The notes: generated by a model from the letters alone, not told the origin. A stretch of 64,000 nucleotides of DNA from Candidatus Ideonella esbjergensis (GCA_016710065.1 JADJLP010000015.1:496001-560000); one strand, 5' to 3'. Counted from the stretch's first letter, positions 34,589 to 44,451 are shown. Made by a program: numbers and translations.

Positions 34589-36261
34589 ACGATATACGCC
34601 GCACCCTGCTGTGGATCGTGTTCCTGATGTCCCTGGCGATGCTGTGGGACGCCTGGAATCGCCACAACGGGCAGCCCACCCTGTTCGGCGTTCCCATCAC
34701 CAACGAGGTGGCCTCGGCCGCGTCGGGCCCGTTGCCCAATGGCGTGCCGGCCCCCGTGGCTACAGCGGGCGGCTCTGAGCAGCCGGCTGCCGCCCCCGTC
34801 GCCCAGGCCAGCATGGCGGCCCCGGGCGAGAAAATCGTCATCCGCACCGATGTGCTGAAGGTGACGCTCACTTCGCGTGGTGGCGACCTGGCCCGCGCAG
34901 AGCTGCTGAAGTATCCCGACGTCGACGACCCCACCAAGTCGGTGGTGCTGTTTGATGAAAGCGCCCAGCGCACCTACCTGGCGCAAACCGGCTACATCGG
35001 CGCCAATGGGGCGGCCCTGCCCAATCACTTCACCCAGATGGTGGCCCAGCCCGGCGAGCGCGAGCTCAAGGACGGCGTCAACGAACTGAGTGTGCGCTTC
35101 GAGTCGCCCGAGGTGGGTGGCGCCACGTGGGTCAAGACCTACACCTTCCACCGCGGCACGTACGCCGTGGATGTGAAGGACGAACTGATGAACGTTGGCC
35201 CCGCCTTGCTGGCGCCGCAGATCTACCTGCAGCTGCAACGCGACGGTGGCGAGGCCGGCGGCGCGCCGCCCTTCACGCCCACCTTCACCGGCCCCGCCGT
35301 GTACACCGACGTCAAGAAATACCAGAAGGTGGAGTTTGCCGACATCGGCAAGCGCAAGGCCGGCGAGGCCCCCGGCCACGAGACCAAGGCCAGCGACGGC
35401 TGGATTGGCCTTGTGCAGCACTACTTCGCCAGCGCCTGGATCGTCAGCGCGCCGGGCGAGCGAAACTTCGTCACCAAGAAGGACAAGGACAACCTCTATT
35501 CGGTGGCCATGATCCAGCCTTTGGGTGAGCTGGCACCCGGTGCCACCAAGGCACACACGGCGCAGTTGTTCGTGGGCCCGCAGGAAGAGCGTGTGCTCGA
35601 AGCCCTGGCCCCCGGCCTGGAGCTGATGAAGGACTACGGCTGGCTGGCACCGCTCTCGAAACCGCTGTTCTGGGTTCTGGAGCAACTGCACAAGTACCTG
35701 CACAACTGGGGCTGGGCCATCGTGGGCCTGGTGGTGCTGCTGAAGATCGCCTTTTACGGCCTCAACGCGCACGCCTACAAGTCCATGGCCAGAATGAAGG
35801 CCCTGAACCCGCGCCTGATGGAGATGCGCGAGCGCCTGAAGGACAAGCCGCAGGAGATGAACACCGAGATGATGCGCATTTACCGAGAGGAGAAGGTGAA
35901 TCCGCTGGGCGGCTGCCTGCCCATCTTCGTGCAGATGCCCTTCTTCATCGCGCTGTACTGGGTGCTGCTGTCCACGGTTGAAATGCGCGGCGCGCCCTGG
36001 CTGGGCTGGATCACCGACCTCTCGGCCAAGGACCCCTGGTTCATCCTGCCGGTGCTGATGACCATCTCATCGCTGGTGCAGGTGGCCCTGGGCAGCAAGC
36101 CGCCCGACCCCGTACAGGCCAAGATGATGTGGATCATGCCGCTGGCCTTCAGCGTCATGTTTTTCACCTTCCCTTCGGGCCTGGTGCTGTACTGGCTGAC
36201 CAACAACGTGCTGTCCATTGCCCAGCAATGGGTGATCAACAAGCGCATGGGTGTGGCGTGA
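34585..36261 (+). CDS. yidC: Membrane protein insertase YidC
   Basis: This 558-residue Gram-negative YidC has an N-terminal anchor (TLLWIVFLMSLAMLWDAW) and a large periplasmic beta-sandwich (about 85-365). The conserved five-helix core includes GWAIVGLVVLLKIAFYGLN, the coiled hairpin MKALNPRLMEMRERLKDKPQ, NPLGGCLPIFVQMPFFIALYW and the final helix FPSGLVLYWLTNNVLSIAQQW. It inserts proteins into the inner membrane alone or with Sec. It is last in rpmH-rnpA-yidD-yidC; a terminator follows at 36308-36338. Confidence 0.98.
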   Translation: MNDIRRTLLWIVFLMSLAMLWDAWNRHNGQPTLFGVPITNEVASAASGPLPNGVPAPVATAGGSEQPAAAPVAQASMAAPGEKIVIRTDVLKVTLTSRGGDLARAELLKYPDVDDPTKSVVLFDESAQRTYLAQTGYIGANGAALPNHFTQMVAQPGERELKDGVNELSVRFESPEVGGATWVKTYTFHRGTYAVDVKDELMNVGPALLAPQIYLQLQRDGGEAGGAPPFTPTFTGPAVYTDVKKYQKVEFADIGKRKAGEAPGHETKASDGWIGLVQHYFASAWIVSAPGERNFVTKKDKDNLYSVAMIQPLGELAPGATKAHTAQLFVGPQEERVLEALAPGLELMKDYGWLAPLSKPLFWVLEQLHKYLHNWGWAIVGLVVLLKIAFYGLNAHAYKSMARMKALNPRLMEMRERLKDKPQEMNTEMMRIYREEKVNPLGGCLPIFVQMPFFIALYWVLLSTVEMRGAPWLGWITDLSAKDPWFILPVLMTISSLVQVALGSKPPDPVQAKMMWIMPLAFSVMFFTFPSGLVLYWLTNNVLSIAQQWVINKRMGVA

Positions 36262-36307
36262 TCGCTTGAACCACCGGGCCCGCAGGCTCGGTAGTTGCCA
36301 CTACCGG

Positions 36308-36342
36308 AATCCGGCCACGCTTCACAGCTGGCCGGATTTCTT
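36308..36342 (+). terminator. Hairpin terminator after yidC
   Basis: A 9-bp perfect stem, AATCCGGCC/GGCCGGATT, spans 36308-36338 and is followed by TTCTTACTTTG. It fits a rho-independent terminator for the rpmH-yidC operon. Confidence 0.7.
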
Positions 36343-36425
36343 ACTTTGCGCGACTGAAATGCCGGGCCCCGCTCGCCGATGATGAGCTTGCGGGGTTGAC
36401 GCAGCCTGATGGGCGTTTGCCTCAT

Positions 36426-36467
36426 GAATCGCCAGCGGGTACCGGTGACGGCCACCGCTGGCGATTC
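36426..36467. other. 13-bp-arm hairpin upstream of mnmE
   Basis: Arms GAATCGCCAGCGG (36426-36438) and CCGCTGGCGATTC (36455-36467) are perfect complements with a 16-base loop. It lies in the mnmE leader, 43 bases before the start, with no T-run. Confidence 0.55.
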
Positions 36468-36510
36468 GCCCCGCGCCACCCCTACAAACGCCGGGCGACA
36501 ATCGCCGCCC

Positions 36511-37899
36511 ATGTCCCTAGGCCGCCACCACGATCCTATTGTTGCCATTGCCACCGCACCCGGGCGCGGGGCGGTGGGTATCGTGCGCGCCTCGGGCCGC
36601 GACCTGTCCAGTCTGGTGCTGGCCCTCACCGGCCGCACCCTGCTTGCACCCCGCCACGCCCACTACGGCCCATTGCTGGCGGCCGATGGCCAGCCCATAG
36701 ACCACGGCCTGGCCATGCACTATCCGGCCCCGCACAGCTACACCGGTGAAGCTGTGCTGGAACTGCAAGCCCACGGTGGCCCCGTGGTGCTGCAACTGCT
36801 GCTGGCGCGCTGCCTGGAAGCCGGCGCTCACATGGGTTTGCGTCTGGCCGAACCCGGCGAGTTCACCCAGCGCGCTTTCTTGAACGACAAGCTCGACCTG
36901 GCCCAGGCCGAGGCCGTGGCCGACCTGATCGACGCCAGCACCGAGGCGGCGGCCCGCTCGGCCAGCCGCTCGCTGGGCGGCGCCTTTTCGGCCGAGATCG
37001 ACGCACTGGCCGAGCGCATCGTCAACCTGCGCATGCTGGTGGAGGCGACGTTGGACTTTCCCGAAGAGGAGATCGACTTTCTTGAAAGGGCCGATGCGCG
37101 CGGCAAGCTCGCCGCCGTCGAGTTGGCTGTGACCAGCGTGCTGGCCCGCGCCCGCCAAGGCGCGCTGCTGCGCGAAGGCCTGCGTGTGGTGCTCGCTGGC
37201 CAGCCCAACGTGGGCAAGAGCTCGTTGCTCAATGCCCTGGCCGGGGCCGAGCTGGCCATCGTCACCCCCATCGCGGGCACCACCCGCGACCGCATCAGCG
37301 AAACCATCCAGATCGAGGGCGTGCCGCTGCACATCACCGATACCGCCGGGCTGCGTGACGACGCGGCCGCCAGCGACGAAGTGGAGCGCATCGGCGTGGC
37401 GCGCAGCTGGGAGTCCATCCACAGCGCCGACGCCATCGTCTTCCTGCACGACCTCACCCGCCTGGCCGACCCGGCCTACCTGGCCGCCGACGCGCAGATC
37501 GCCCAGCGCCTGGCCGGCGCCGACCCGGCCCGCATCTTCGAGGTGTTCAACAAGGCCGATGCGCCCGGGGCCACGGCGCCGCACCGCGAGGGGCTGAGCT
37601 TGAGCGCCCGCACCGGCGCTGGCCTGGACGCGCTGCGCCAGGCCCTGCTGGCGCGCGCTGGCTGGCAGGCCGCGCCGGAGGGCCTGTTCATCGCCCGCAC
37701 ACGCCACGTGCAAGCGCTGCGCGGCTGTGCCGAGCACCTGGCTGCGGCCAGCGCGCACGCGGGCCAGGCCGATGCAGCTTTGGACCTGTTTGCTGAGGAG
37801 TTGCGCCTGGCCCATACCGCGCTGCAGGCCATCACCGGCCGCTTCAGCGCCGACGATTTGCTGGGCGAAATCTTCAGCCGTTTCTGTATCGGCAAGTAA
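36511..37899 (+). CDS. mnmE: tRNA uridine-5-carboxymethylaminomethyl modification GTPase
   Basis: This 462-residue protein has the MnmE N-terminal tetrahydrofolate-binding domain (IVAIATAPGRGAVGIVRASG). The helical domain contains the GTPase: G1 GQPNVGKSSLLN, G3 DTAGLRD and G4 NKAD. The invariant C-terminus is FCIGK. With MnmG it modifies the wobble uridine of certain tRNAs. ATG 36511 is chosen since homology begins there; an earlier in-frame ATG adds an unrelated leader. This is the usual last gene of the origin cluster. Confidence 0.97.
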   Translation: MSLGRHHDPIVAIATAPGRGAVGIVRASGRDLSSLVLALTGRTLLAPRHAHYGPLLAADGQPIDHGLAMHYPAPHSYTGEAVLELQAHGGPVVLQLLLARCLEAGAHMGLRLAEPGEFTQRAFLNDKLDLAQAEAVADLIDASTEAAARSASRSLGGAFSAEIDALAERIVNLRMLVEATLDFPEEEIDFLERADARGKLAAVELAVTSVLARARQGALLREGLRVVLAGQPNVGKSSLLNALAGAELAIVTPIAGTTRDRISETIQIEGVPLHITDTAGLRDDAAASDEVERIGVARSWESIHSADAIVFLHDLTRLADPAYLAADAQIAQRLAGADPARIFEVFNKADAPGATAPHREGLSLSARTGAGLDALRQALLARAGWQAAPEGLFIARTRHVQALRGCAEHLAAASAHAGQADAALDLFAEELRLAHTALQAITGRFSADDLLGEIFSRFCIGK

Positions 37900-38054
37900 G
37901 GTGGTCGGGCTCGTGCCGATCAACGACCCCACGCGTGTGACAAGCGGCGATGATCTGACTTGTGGGTGGCACTGCGGGTTGACCATAATGAGCACTGACA
38001 CGGCGCCGTGGGCTGCGTGAAATAGTTTGTCAGCCCCTTGGAGGGGGTATATCA

Positions 38055-38522
38055 ATGAGCATCGAGAACCTGACCGCCGCGATCCAGTCGCTCAATGCCG
38101 ATGACGCCTTGCATCTGCGCTACAGCCCAGACGAATGGCGTTTGATGGGCAGCTACATGCAGCGCCACGTGCTGCGCCCGGGCGATACCGTGATCCGCTT
38201 TCGCGACATGGACCGCAGCGTCTACATGATCGAGAGCGGCACCCTGCAGGTCTATGTGCCCGAAAGCGCACCAGTGCGCCGTCCTGTGGCCATCCTGCGG
38301 CCAGGCTCGGTGGTGGGTGAGCCCGCTTTGTTTGGCGACACGCCCCGCATGGCCCAGGTGGAGGCCATGTCGGCCTCGGTGGTGTGGGGCATGCCTCGCC
38401 ACCGCTTTGACGAATTCGCTGCCCGGCAGCCCGAACTGGCGCTGGAGCTGCTGCGCGCCGTGGGCGCCGTGATGGCTGTGCGCATGCGCGCCAACCTCGA
38501 CCGCGGCCTGCCAGTGGCCTGA
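38055..38522 (+). CDS. Stand-alone cyclic-nucleotide-binding domain protein
   Basis: This 155-residue protein is a single cNMP-binding barrel (LRPGDTVIRFRDMDRSVYMIESGTL, then LRPGSVVGEPALFGDTPRMAQV) with short flanking helices. It lacks the DNA-binding domain of Crp proteins. The loop GEPALFGDTPRMAQ resembles a phosphate-binding cassette. It converges with the Kef-type antiporter gene, which has no such domain, so a regulatory link is possible but unproven. The start follows GGAGGGGG at about 10 bases. Confidence 0.85.
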   Translation: MSIENLTAAIQSLNADDALHLRYSPDEWRLMGSYMQRHVLRPGDTVIRFRDMDRSVYMIESGTLQVYVPESAPVRRPVAILRPGSVVGEPALFGDTPRMAQVEAMSASVVWGMPRHRFDEFAARQPELALELLRAVGAVMAVRMRANLDRGLPVA

Positions 38523-38540
38523 TGCGGCACCCGGCAGCGG

Positions 38541-38570
38541 GCTACCCCTTCCACCTACCGGGCGGGTAGC
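38541..38570. terminator. Possible bidirectional terminator between convergent genes
   Basis: GCTACCC (38541-38547) pairs with GGGTAGC (38564-38570) between the 3' ends of the cNMP-domain gene and the antiporter. There is no T-run on either side. Confidence 0.35.
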
Positions 38571-38618
38571 GCAGGCCGCCTGGGAGCGGCCCGTTGCTGG
38601 ACTGTGATCGCCGCAGTT

Positions 38619-40619
38619 TCAGCCGCGCTTGAGCAACTTCTCTTCCGCCAGCGCCAGCGCCTCTGGCAGGCCCGAAAGCACCAGGGTGTCACCGGTGTGC
38701 AGCGTCAGGGCGTCGTCGGCCTCGGTCACGCGCCCTGAGCTTTGTCGCACCGAGGCCACCTGCACGCCCATGGCATGCAGGGCCAGGTCGCCCAGCGCCC
38801 TGCCCAGGCAGGCGGCGGCCACCGGCAGGGTCACGCTCATCAGCCGCGCCTGCTGGCGCTCTTCCACCGTGTCGTCGTCGGCACCATGGAAGTAGCCACG
38901 CAGCAGGCCATAGCGCGCATCACGCGCGTCGCGGGTGATGCGGATCACCCGCCGCATGGGCACGCCTACCAGCGCCAGCGCGTGGCTGGCCAGCATCAGC
39001 GAGCCCTCGATGGCCTCAGGTACCACGCCGGTGGCGCCGGCCGCGCGCAGCTTTTCCAGGTCGGTGTCGTCGATGGTGCGAACCACCACCGGCACCTTGG
39101 GCGCGTGGGTGGACACCAGGTGCAGGATTTTCAGCGCCGAGGCCGTGTCGTGGTACGACACCACCACAGCGGCCGCGCGGGCCAGGCCGGCGGCCATCAG
39201 GCTTTGCAGGCGTGCAGCGTCGCCAAACACCACGCTCTGGCCGGCCGCCGCCGCCTGGCGCACTCGGTCGGGGTCCAGGTCCAGCGCCATGTAGGGGATG
39301 TGCTCGCGCTCCAGCATGGCCGCCAGGTTCTGGCCGCTGCGCCCGTAGCCGCAGATGATGACGTGGCTCTCGGTCTTGATCGACTTCTTGGCGATGGTTG
39401 TGAGCGCCACCGACTGCATCAGCCAGTCGCTGGCGGAGAAGCGCATCACCAGGTGGTCGCTGTGCATGATGATGAAGGGTGTGGCCAGCATGGAGAGCAC
39501 CATCGAGGCCAGCACCGGGCTCATCCAGTTGCCGCCCAGCACGTGGCTGTCCACCCCCAGCGTCAGCAGCACGAAGCCAAACTCGCCGGCCTGCGCCAGG
39601 TACAGGCCGGTCCGGATCGAGACGCCAGGTTCGGCTCGGAAGGCCCGTGCCAGCCCGGCAACCAGCGCCGCCTTGGCGGCTACCGGCAGCAGCGTGAGGG
39701 CCAGCACCAGAAACCAATGATCCAGAACCGGCCGCCAATCCAGCTTCATGCCGATGGTGATGAAGAACAGGCCCAGCAGCACGTCGTGGAAGGGGCGGAT
39801 GTCGGTTTCCACCTGGTGCTTGTACTCGGTCTCGGCGATCAGCATGCCGGCCAGGAAAGCGCCCAGCGCCAGCGACAGGCCCGCGTGCTCGGTCAGCCAA
39901 GCCAGGCCCAGCGTGACCAGCAGCAGGTTCAGCACGAACAACTCTTCGCTCTTGCGCCGCGCCACCAGGGTGAGCCACCAGCGCATCACGCGCTGGCCGC
40001 CCACCATCAACAGCGTCAGCAGCATCACGGCCTTCACCAGTGCCAGGGCCAGCGAGCGGGCCATGTCGGCGGTGGTGGAATCGAGCGCGGGGATCAGCAC
40101 CAGCAGCGGCACCACGGCCAGATCCTGGAACAGCAGCACGCCCATCACGCGCTTGCCGTGCTCGCTTTCCAGTTCCAGCCGGTCGGCCATCATCTTCACG
40201 ACGATGGCGGTAGACGACATGGCCATGGCGCTGCCCAGCACCACGGCACCTTGCCAGTCCAGTTCCCAGGGTCGGCCCAGCCAAGCAAAGAGCGCTATCA
40301 GCAAGAAGTTGCCCAGCACGGCGCCCAGCGTGGTCAGCACCACTTGTGAAAGGCCCAGGCCGAACACCAGGGTGCGCATGCTGCGCAGCTTGGGCAGGTT
40401 GAACTCCAGCCCGATCACGAACATCAGGAAGACCACGCCGAACTCGGCCAGGTACTTCACGCCGGCCGAGTCCTTGGCCAGCGCCAGCGCGTTCGGGCCG
40501 ATCAGCACGCCCACCGCCAAGTAGCCCAGCATCGGCGGCAACTTGAGCGTGCGGCACACCACCACGCCCGCCACGGCAGCGATCAGGTAAAGCAGCACCA
40601 GTTCAAGGGTAGTGGCCAT
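38619..40619 (-). CDS. Kef-type potassium/proton antiporter (CPA2 family)
   Basis: This 666-residue protein has 12-13 membrane segments (residues 1-390; LPPMLGYLAVGVLIGP, then AEFGVVFLMFVIGLEFNLPKLRSM). An RCK/TrkA_N domain follows (HVIICGYGRSGQNLAAMLE, the Rossmann GxGxxG type), and a TrkA_C domain ends the protein (about 585-665). It exports K+ in exchange for protons, gated through the RCK domain by nucleotides or thiols. Glutathione-contact residues could not be judged, so KefB versus KefC versus YbaL is open. It diverges from kdsD across 80 bases. Confidence 0.92.
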   Translation of the reverse strand: MATTLELVLLYLIAAVAGVVVCRTLKLPPMLGYLAVGVLIGPNALALAKDSAGVKYLAEFGVVFLMFVIGLEFNLPKLRSMRTLVFGLGLSQVVLTTLGAVLGNFLLIALFAWLGRPWELDWQGAVVLGSAMAMSSTAIVVKMMADRLELESEHGKRVMGVLLFQDLAVVPLLVLIPALDSTTADMARSLALALVKAVMLLTLLMVGGQRVMRWWLTLVARRKSEELFVLNLLLVTLGLAWLTEHAGLSLALGAFLAGMLIAETEYKHQVETDIRPFHDVLLGLFFITIGMKLDWRPVLDHWFLVLALTLLPVAAKAALVAGLARAFRAEPGVSIRTGLYLAQAGEFGFVLLTLGVDSHVLGGNWMSPVLASMVLSMLATPFIIMHSDHLVMRFSASDWLMQSVALTTIAKKSIKTESHVIICGYGRSGQNLAAMLEREHIPYMALDLDPDRVRQAAAAGQSVVFGDAARLQSLMAAGLARAAAVVVSYHDTASALKILHLVSTHAPKVPVVVRTIDDTDLEKLRAAGATGVVPEAIEGSLMLASHALALVGVPMRRVIRITRDARDARYGLLRGYFHGADDDTVEERQQARLMSVTLPVAAACLGRALGDLALHAMGVQVASVRQSSGRVTEADDALTLHTGDTLVLSGLPEALALAEEKLLKRG

Positions 40620-40699
40620 CCGTTGCCAAGGAATACAGCAGGGGCGGCGCACAGCGTGCCGCCTAGAATCGTGCCCATTCTCCCGCACCCTCACACGCC

Positions 40700-41686
40700 T
40701 TGACCGCAACCAACGCCTTCGACGCCGCGCGCGCCCTGCAACTGGCCCAGCAGACCTTCGACATCGAGGCCCAGGCCCTGCACGCCGTGCGCGACGCGCT
40801 GGGCGAGAGCTTCACGCGCAGCGTGCAGGCCATGCTGGCCACCACCGGCCGCGTGGTGGTGATGGGCATGGGCAAGAGCGGCCACGTCGGCCGCAAGATC
40901 GCCGCCACGCTGGCTTCCACTGGTACCCCGGCCTTCTTCGTGCACCCGGGCGAAGCCAGCCATGGCGACCTGGGCATGGTGCAGCCGGGTGACGTGGTGC
41001 TGGCCATCTCCAACTCGGGCGAAAGCGAAGAGATCAACGCCGTGCTGCCGGCGTTGCGCCGATTGAAGATCACGCTGGTGGGCATCACTGGCCGCGCGCA
41101 GTCCACGCTGGCCCAGCATGCCGACATCGCGCTGCTGTGTGCAGTGCAACAGGAAGCCTGCCCGCTCAACCTCGCCCCCACCGCCAGTACCACCGCGCAA
41201 ATGGCCATGGGCGACGCGCTGGCCGTGGCGCTGCTGGACGCGCGGGGCTTTCGCGAACACGACTTTGCCCAATCGCACCCCGGCGGCGCGCTGGGCCGCA
41301 AGCTACTGATGCATGTGCGCGACCTGATGCGCAGCGGCGATGCCGTGCCCCATGTGGGCCCCGAGGCCAGCTTCAGTGCTCTGATGCGCGAGATGACCGA
41401 CAAGGGCCTGGGGGCGGCGGCCATCGTCGACGGCGACGCGCTGCTGGGCATCTTCACCGACGGTGATCTGCGCCGCCTGATTGAAACCGGTGCCGACCTG
41501 CGCGCCCTCAAGGCCAGGGCCGTGATGCATCCCAACCCGAGCCGCGTGCGCGCCGACGCACTGGCCGTGGAAGCCGCCGACCTGATGGAGCAGCACCGCA
41601 TCACCAGCCTGCTGGTGGTGGACGAAGCCGAGCGGCTGGTGGGGGCGATCAACACCAACGATCTGCTGCGCGCCAAGGTGATCTGA
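40700..41686 (+). CDS. kdsD: D-arabinose 5-phosphate isomerase (KpsF/GutQ family)
   Basis: This 328-residue protein has an SIS domain (GMGKSGHVGRKIAATLASTG, then SNSGESEEINAVLPAL) followed by two CBS domains (about 205-325). It converts ribulose 5-phosphate to arabinose 5-phosphate, the first step to KDO for lipopolysaccharide. The apparent start is TTG at 40700 (MTATNAFDAARALQ), as no ATG lies before the conserved N-terminus. Its stop shares one base with the kdsC start. Confidence 0.95.
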   Translation: MTATNAFDAARALQLAQQTFDIEAQALHAVRDALGESFTRSVQAMLATTGRVVVMGMGKSGHVGRKIAATLASTGTPAFFVHPGEASHGDLGMVQPGDVVLAISNSGESEEINAVLPALRRLKITLVGITGRAQSTLAQHADIALLCAVQQEACPLNLAPTASTTAQMAMGDALAVALLDARGFREHDFAQSHPGGALGRKLLMHVRDLMRSGDAVPHVGPEASFSALMREMTDKGLGAAAIVDGDALLGIFTDGDLRRLIETGADLRALKARAVMHPNPSRVRADALAVEAADLMEQHRITSLLVVDEAERLVGAINTNDLLRAKVI

Positions 41687-42270
41687 TGGCCGCCACCCTC
41701 ACGCCCGCGCTGAGCTTCCCCCCCGAGCTGTTGCTGCAAGCGCAAGGGCCGAGCCTGGGCATGAAGGCCGCCATCTTCGACGTAGACGGCGTGCTCACCG
41801 ACGGCCGCTTGTTCATCGGCGAGAGCGGTGAGATGTTCAAGGCCTTTTCCACGCTGGACGGCCACGGCCTGAAGCTGCTGGCGCGTGCAGGCATCACGCC
41901 CATCGTCATCACCGGCCGTGATTCGCCCGCCGTGCGCCGCCGCGTGGCCGACCTGGGCCTGAGCCATGCCGTTTACGGCGCGGGCGACAAGTTGGCTGCG
42001 GCGCAGCCGCTGCTCGAGGCGTTGGGTCTGGACTGGGCCGAGGTGGCGGCCATCGGCGACGACTGGCCAGACCTGCCCCTGCTCACCCGCGCCGGCTTCG
42101 CCTGCGCGCCCGCCAACGCGCATGTGGAAGTGAAGGCTGTGGCACACCACGTCACCCAGTGCGCCGGTGGCGACGGCGCGGCACGCGAGTTCTGCGACCT
42201 GCTGCTGGTGGCGGCTGGCCGCTATGCCGAGCTGCTGCAAGGTCATTTGCAGACGCTGGACGGCGCGTGA
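41686..42270 (+). CDS. kdsC: 3-deoxy-D-manno-octulosonate 8-phosphate phosphatase
   Basis: This 194-residue HAD-superfamily enzyme has the aspartate motif AAIFDVDGVLTDG, motif II VITGRDS and the GDDWPDLPLL magnesium loop. It removes phosphate from KDO-8-phosphate. It is coupled on both sides: TGATG with kdsD and GTGA with lptC. Confidence 0.96.
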   Translation: MAATLTPALSFPPELLLQAQGPSLGMKAAIFDVDGVLTDGRLFIGESGEMFKAFSTLDGHGLKLLARAGITPIVITGRDSPAVRRRVADLGLSHAVYGAGDKLAAAQPLLEALGLDWAEVAAIGDDWPDLPLLTRAGFACAPANAHVEVKAVAHHVTQCAGGDGAAREFCDLLLVAAGRYAELLQGHLQTLDGA

Positions 42271-42953
42271 ACGTCGAGCTGCACCTGCCGGATCTGCCGG
42301 ACGTGCCGGTGTCGGTGGGCCCGCCGCCGGTGGCACTGGGCCGACCCAAGGTGGCCTGGTCCGAGCGCTTGCGCATGCTGCTGGGCACCTATCTGCCGCT
42401 GCTGCTGATGGTGGCGCTGGCCCTGGGCACCTGGTGGCTGGTGAAGGTGGCGCCCCAGACCACCGTGGAGGCTCAGTCCACCGCATTGCGCCACGAAGCC
42501 GACTACACACTGGAGCGCTTCGAAATGCAGCGCTTCGACAAGACCGGTCGCCTCGTCGCCCTGCTGGAAGGCCAGCAGCTGCGCCACTTTCCCGATACGC
42601 GCGAGCTGGAGATCGACACCGTGCGCATCACTTTCACCGCGCCCGACGGCCGTGTCACCCACATCACTGCCCGCCAAGCCGCGGCTTCTGACGACGGCGT
42701 CACCGCGCGGCTGGAAGGCGATGCCAGGGTGGAGTCGCAGGGCCTTGCCGGCGAGCCGCCAGTGCTGATCGAAGGCCAGCGCCTGTTGGCCAACATCCAC
42801 GACCAACAGATCAGCACCGACCAGCCCGTGCGCGTGCGCCAGGGCGGCACCGAGTTCAGCGCTGAGTCGTTGGCCTATGACGCCATCACGCGTGGCCTGA
42901 CCATGCAGGGCAAGGTGCGTGCGGTGCTGCAACCGCAGCCCATGCGCCGCTGA
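42267..42953 (+). CDS. lptC: LPS export protein LptC
   Basis: This 228-residue protein has one N-terminal membrane anchor (LLGTYLPLLLMVALALGTWWLV) and a periplasmic beta-jellyroll (DYTLERFEMQRFDKTGRLV, then DTVRITFTAPDGRVTHITA). It joins the LptBFG transporter to the periplasmic LPS bridge. Translation starts at GTG 42267, overlapping the kdsC stop by 4 bases. LptA and LptB genes, which usually follow, are not here; an SDR gene comes next. Confidence 0.9.
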   Translation: MNVELHLPDLPDVPVSVGPPPVALGRPKVAWSERLRMLLGTYLPLLLMVALALGTWWLVKVAPQTTVEAQSTALRHEADYTLERFEMQRFDKTGRLVALLEGQQLRHFPDTRELEIDTVRITFTAPDGRVTHITARQAAASDDGVTARLEGDARVESQGLAGEPPVLIEGQRLLANIHDQQISTDQPVRVRQGGTEFSAESLAYDAITRGLTMQGKVRAVLQPQPMRR

Positions 42954-42977
42954 CACCCCAGCTCATCGAAGACCGGC

Positions 42978-43763
42978 ATGAACGCAACGACAGCGCCCCT
43001 GGCCTTCATCACCGGTGCTTCCAGTGGCATCGGCCAGGCATTGGCGGCGCGCTATGCCGCCGCAGGCTGGCGCCTGGCCCTGGTGGCGCGGCGCGCGGAG
43101 GCCCTTGAGGCCTGGCGCACCGCCCAGGGCCTGTCTCGCGAGCGCTGTGGCGTGTATGCCGCCGACGTGCAGGATGTGGCCGCCGTCGTGCAGGCTGGCC
43201 AGCGCTGCATCGCCGAGATGGGCCTGCCCGACGTGGTGATCGCCAGCGCCGGCATCAGCGTGGGCATGGATACGGCGGTGCGTGCGGACCTGGAAGTGAT
43301 GCGCGACACCTTCGCCACCAACAATCTGGGTCTGGCCGCCACCTTCCACCCCTTCGTGGCGGCCATGCGCGGGCGCTGCTCGGGCACCCTGGTGGGCGTG
43401 GCAAGCGTCTCGGCCATCCGCGGCCTGCCGGGCCATGGCGCCTACTGCGCCAGCAAGGCAGGCGTGGTGGCATATTGCGAAAGCCTGCGCGGCGAGTGCC
43501 GGCCCTTTGGCGTGAAGGTGGTGACTCTGGTGCCGGGCTACGTGGCCACGCCGCTCACGGCCATCAACAGCTACGCCATGCCATTTCTGCTCTCGCCCGA
43601 GGTCTTTGCCGAGCGTGCCTTCCTGGCCATCAGCGCGCAGACCAGCTACCGGGTGATTCCTTGGCAGATGGGTGTGGTGGCCAAGCTGATGCGGCTGCTG
43701 CCGAACCCATTGTTCGACAAGCTGTTCGCCGGGCGCGGACGCAAGAAGCGGCGCGGCGAGTAG
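42978..43763 (+). CDS. Short-chain dehydrogenase/reductase
   Basis: This 261-residue protein has the NAD(P)-binding motif TGASSGIGQAL, NNLG-type strand 4 (TNNLGLAAT) and the catalytic Tyr-Lys pair in YCASKAG with the upstream serine in GVASVSAIRG. These are classical SDR features. Its substrate is unknown; a basic tail (GRGRKKRRGE) and the LPLL-type hydrophobic region suggest membrane association. It follows lptC by 24 bases and may ride on the same transcript, ending at the 43784-43809 terminator. Confidence 0.92.
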   Translation: MNATTAPLAFITGASSGIGQALAARYAAAGWRLALVARRAEALEAWRTAQGLSRERCGVYAADVQDVAAVVQAGQRCIAEMGLPDVVIASAGISVGMDTAVRADLEVMRDTFATNNLGLAATFHPFVAAMRGRCSGTLVGVASVSAIRGLPGHGAYCASKAGVVAYCESLRGECRPFGVKVVTLVPGYVATPLTAINSYAMPFLLSPEVFAERAFLAISAQTSYRVIPWQMGVVAKLMRLLPNPLFDKLFAGRGRKKRRGE

Positions 43764-43781
43764 ATTTCAGGCGCCCAAAGT

Positions 43782-43809
43782 AAAAAGGCACGACCGAAGC
43801 CGTGCCTTT
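43782..43809. terminator. Bidirectional terminator between SDR and RRM genes
   Basis: AAAGGCACG and CGTGCCTTT form a 9-bp stem with an 8-base loop; an A-run precedes and Ts follow, so it can end both converging transcripts. Confidence 0.8.
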
Positions 43810-43833
43810 CAACGCTGTGTGGCGCTGGTTGTA

Positions 43834-44331
<498 letters not shown>

Positions 44332-44451
44332 GGGGAAAGCTCCTTATCAATCACCAAAAGACCATGTGGAGCTTCAACCCAGCGCGAGAATTTCAAGCAA
44401 AGGTGCCGCGTCCATACACAGCAAACAAGGGCAGACGAGCTGCCCCAAAAC

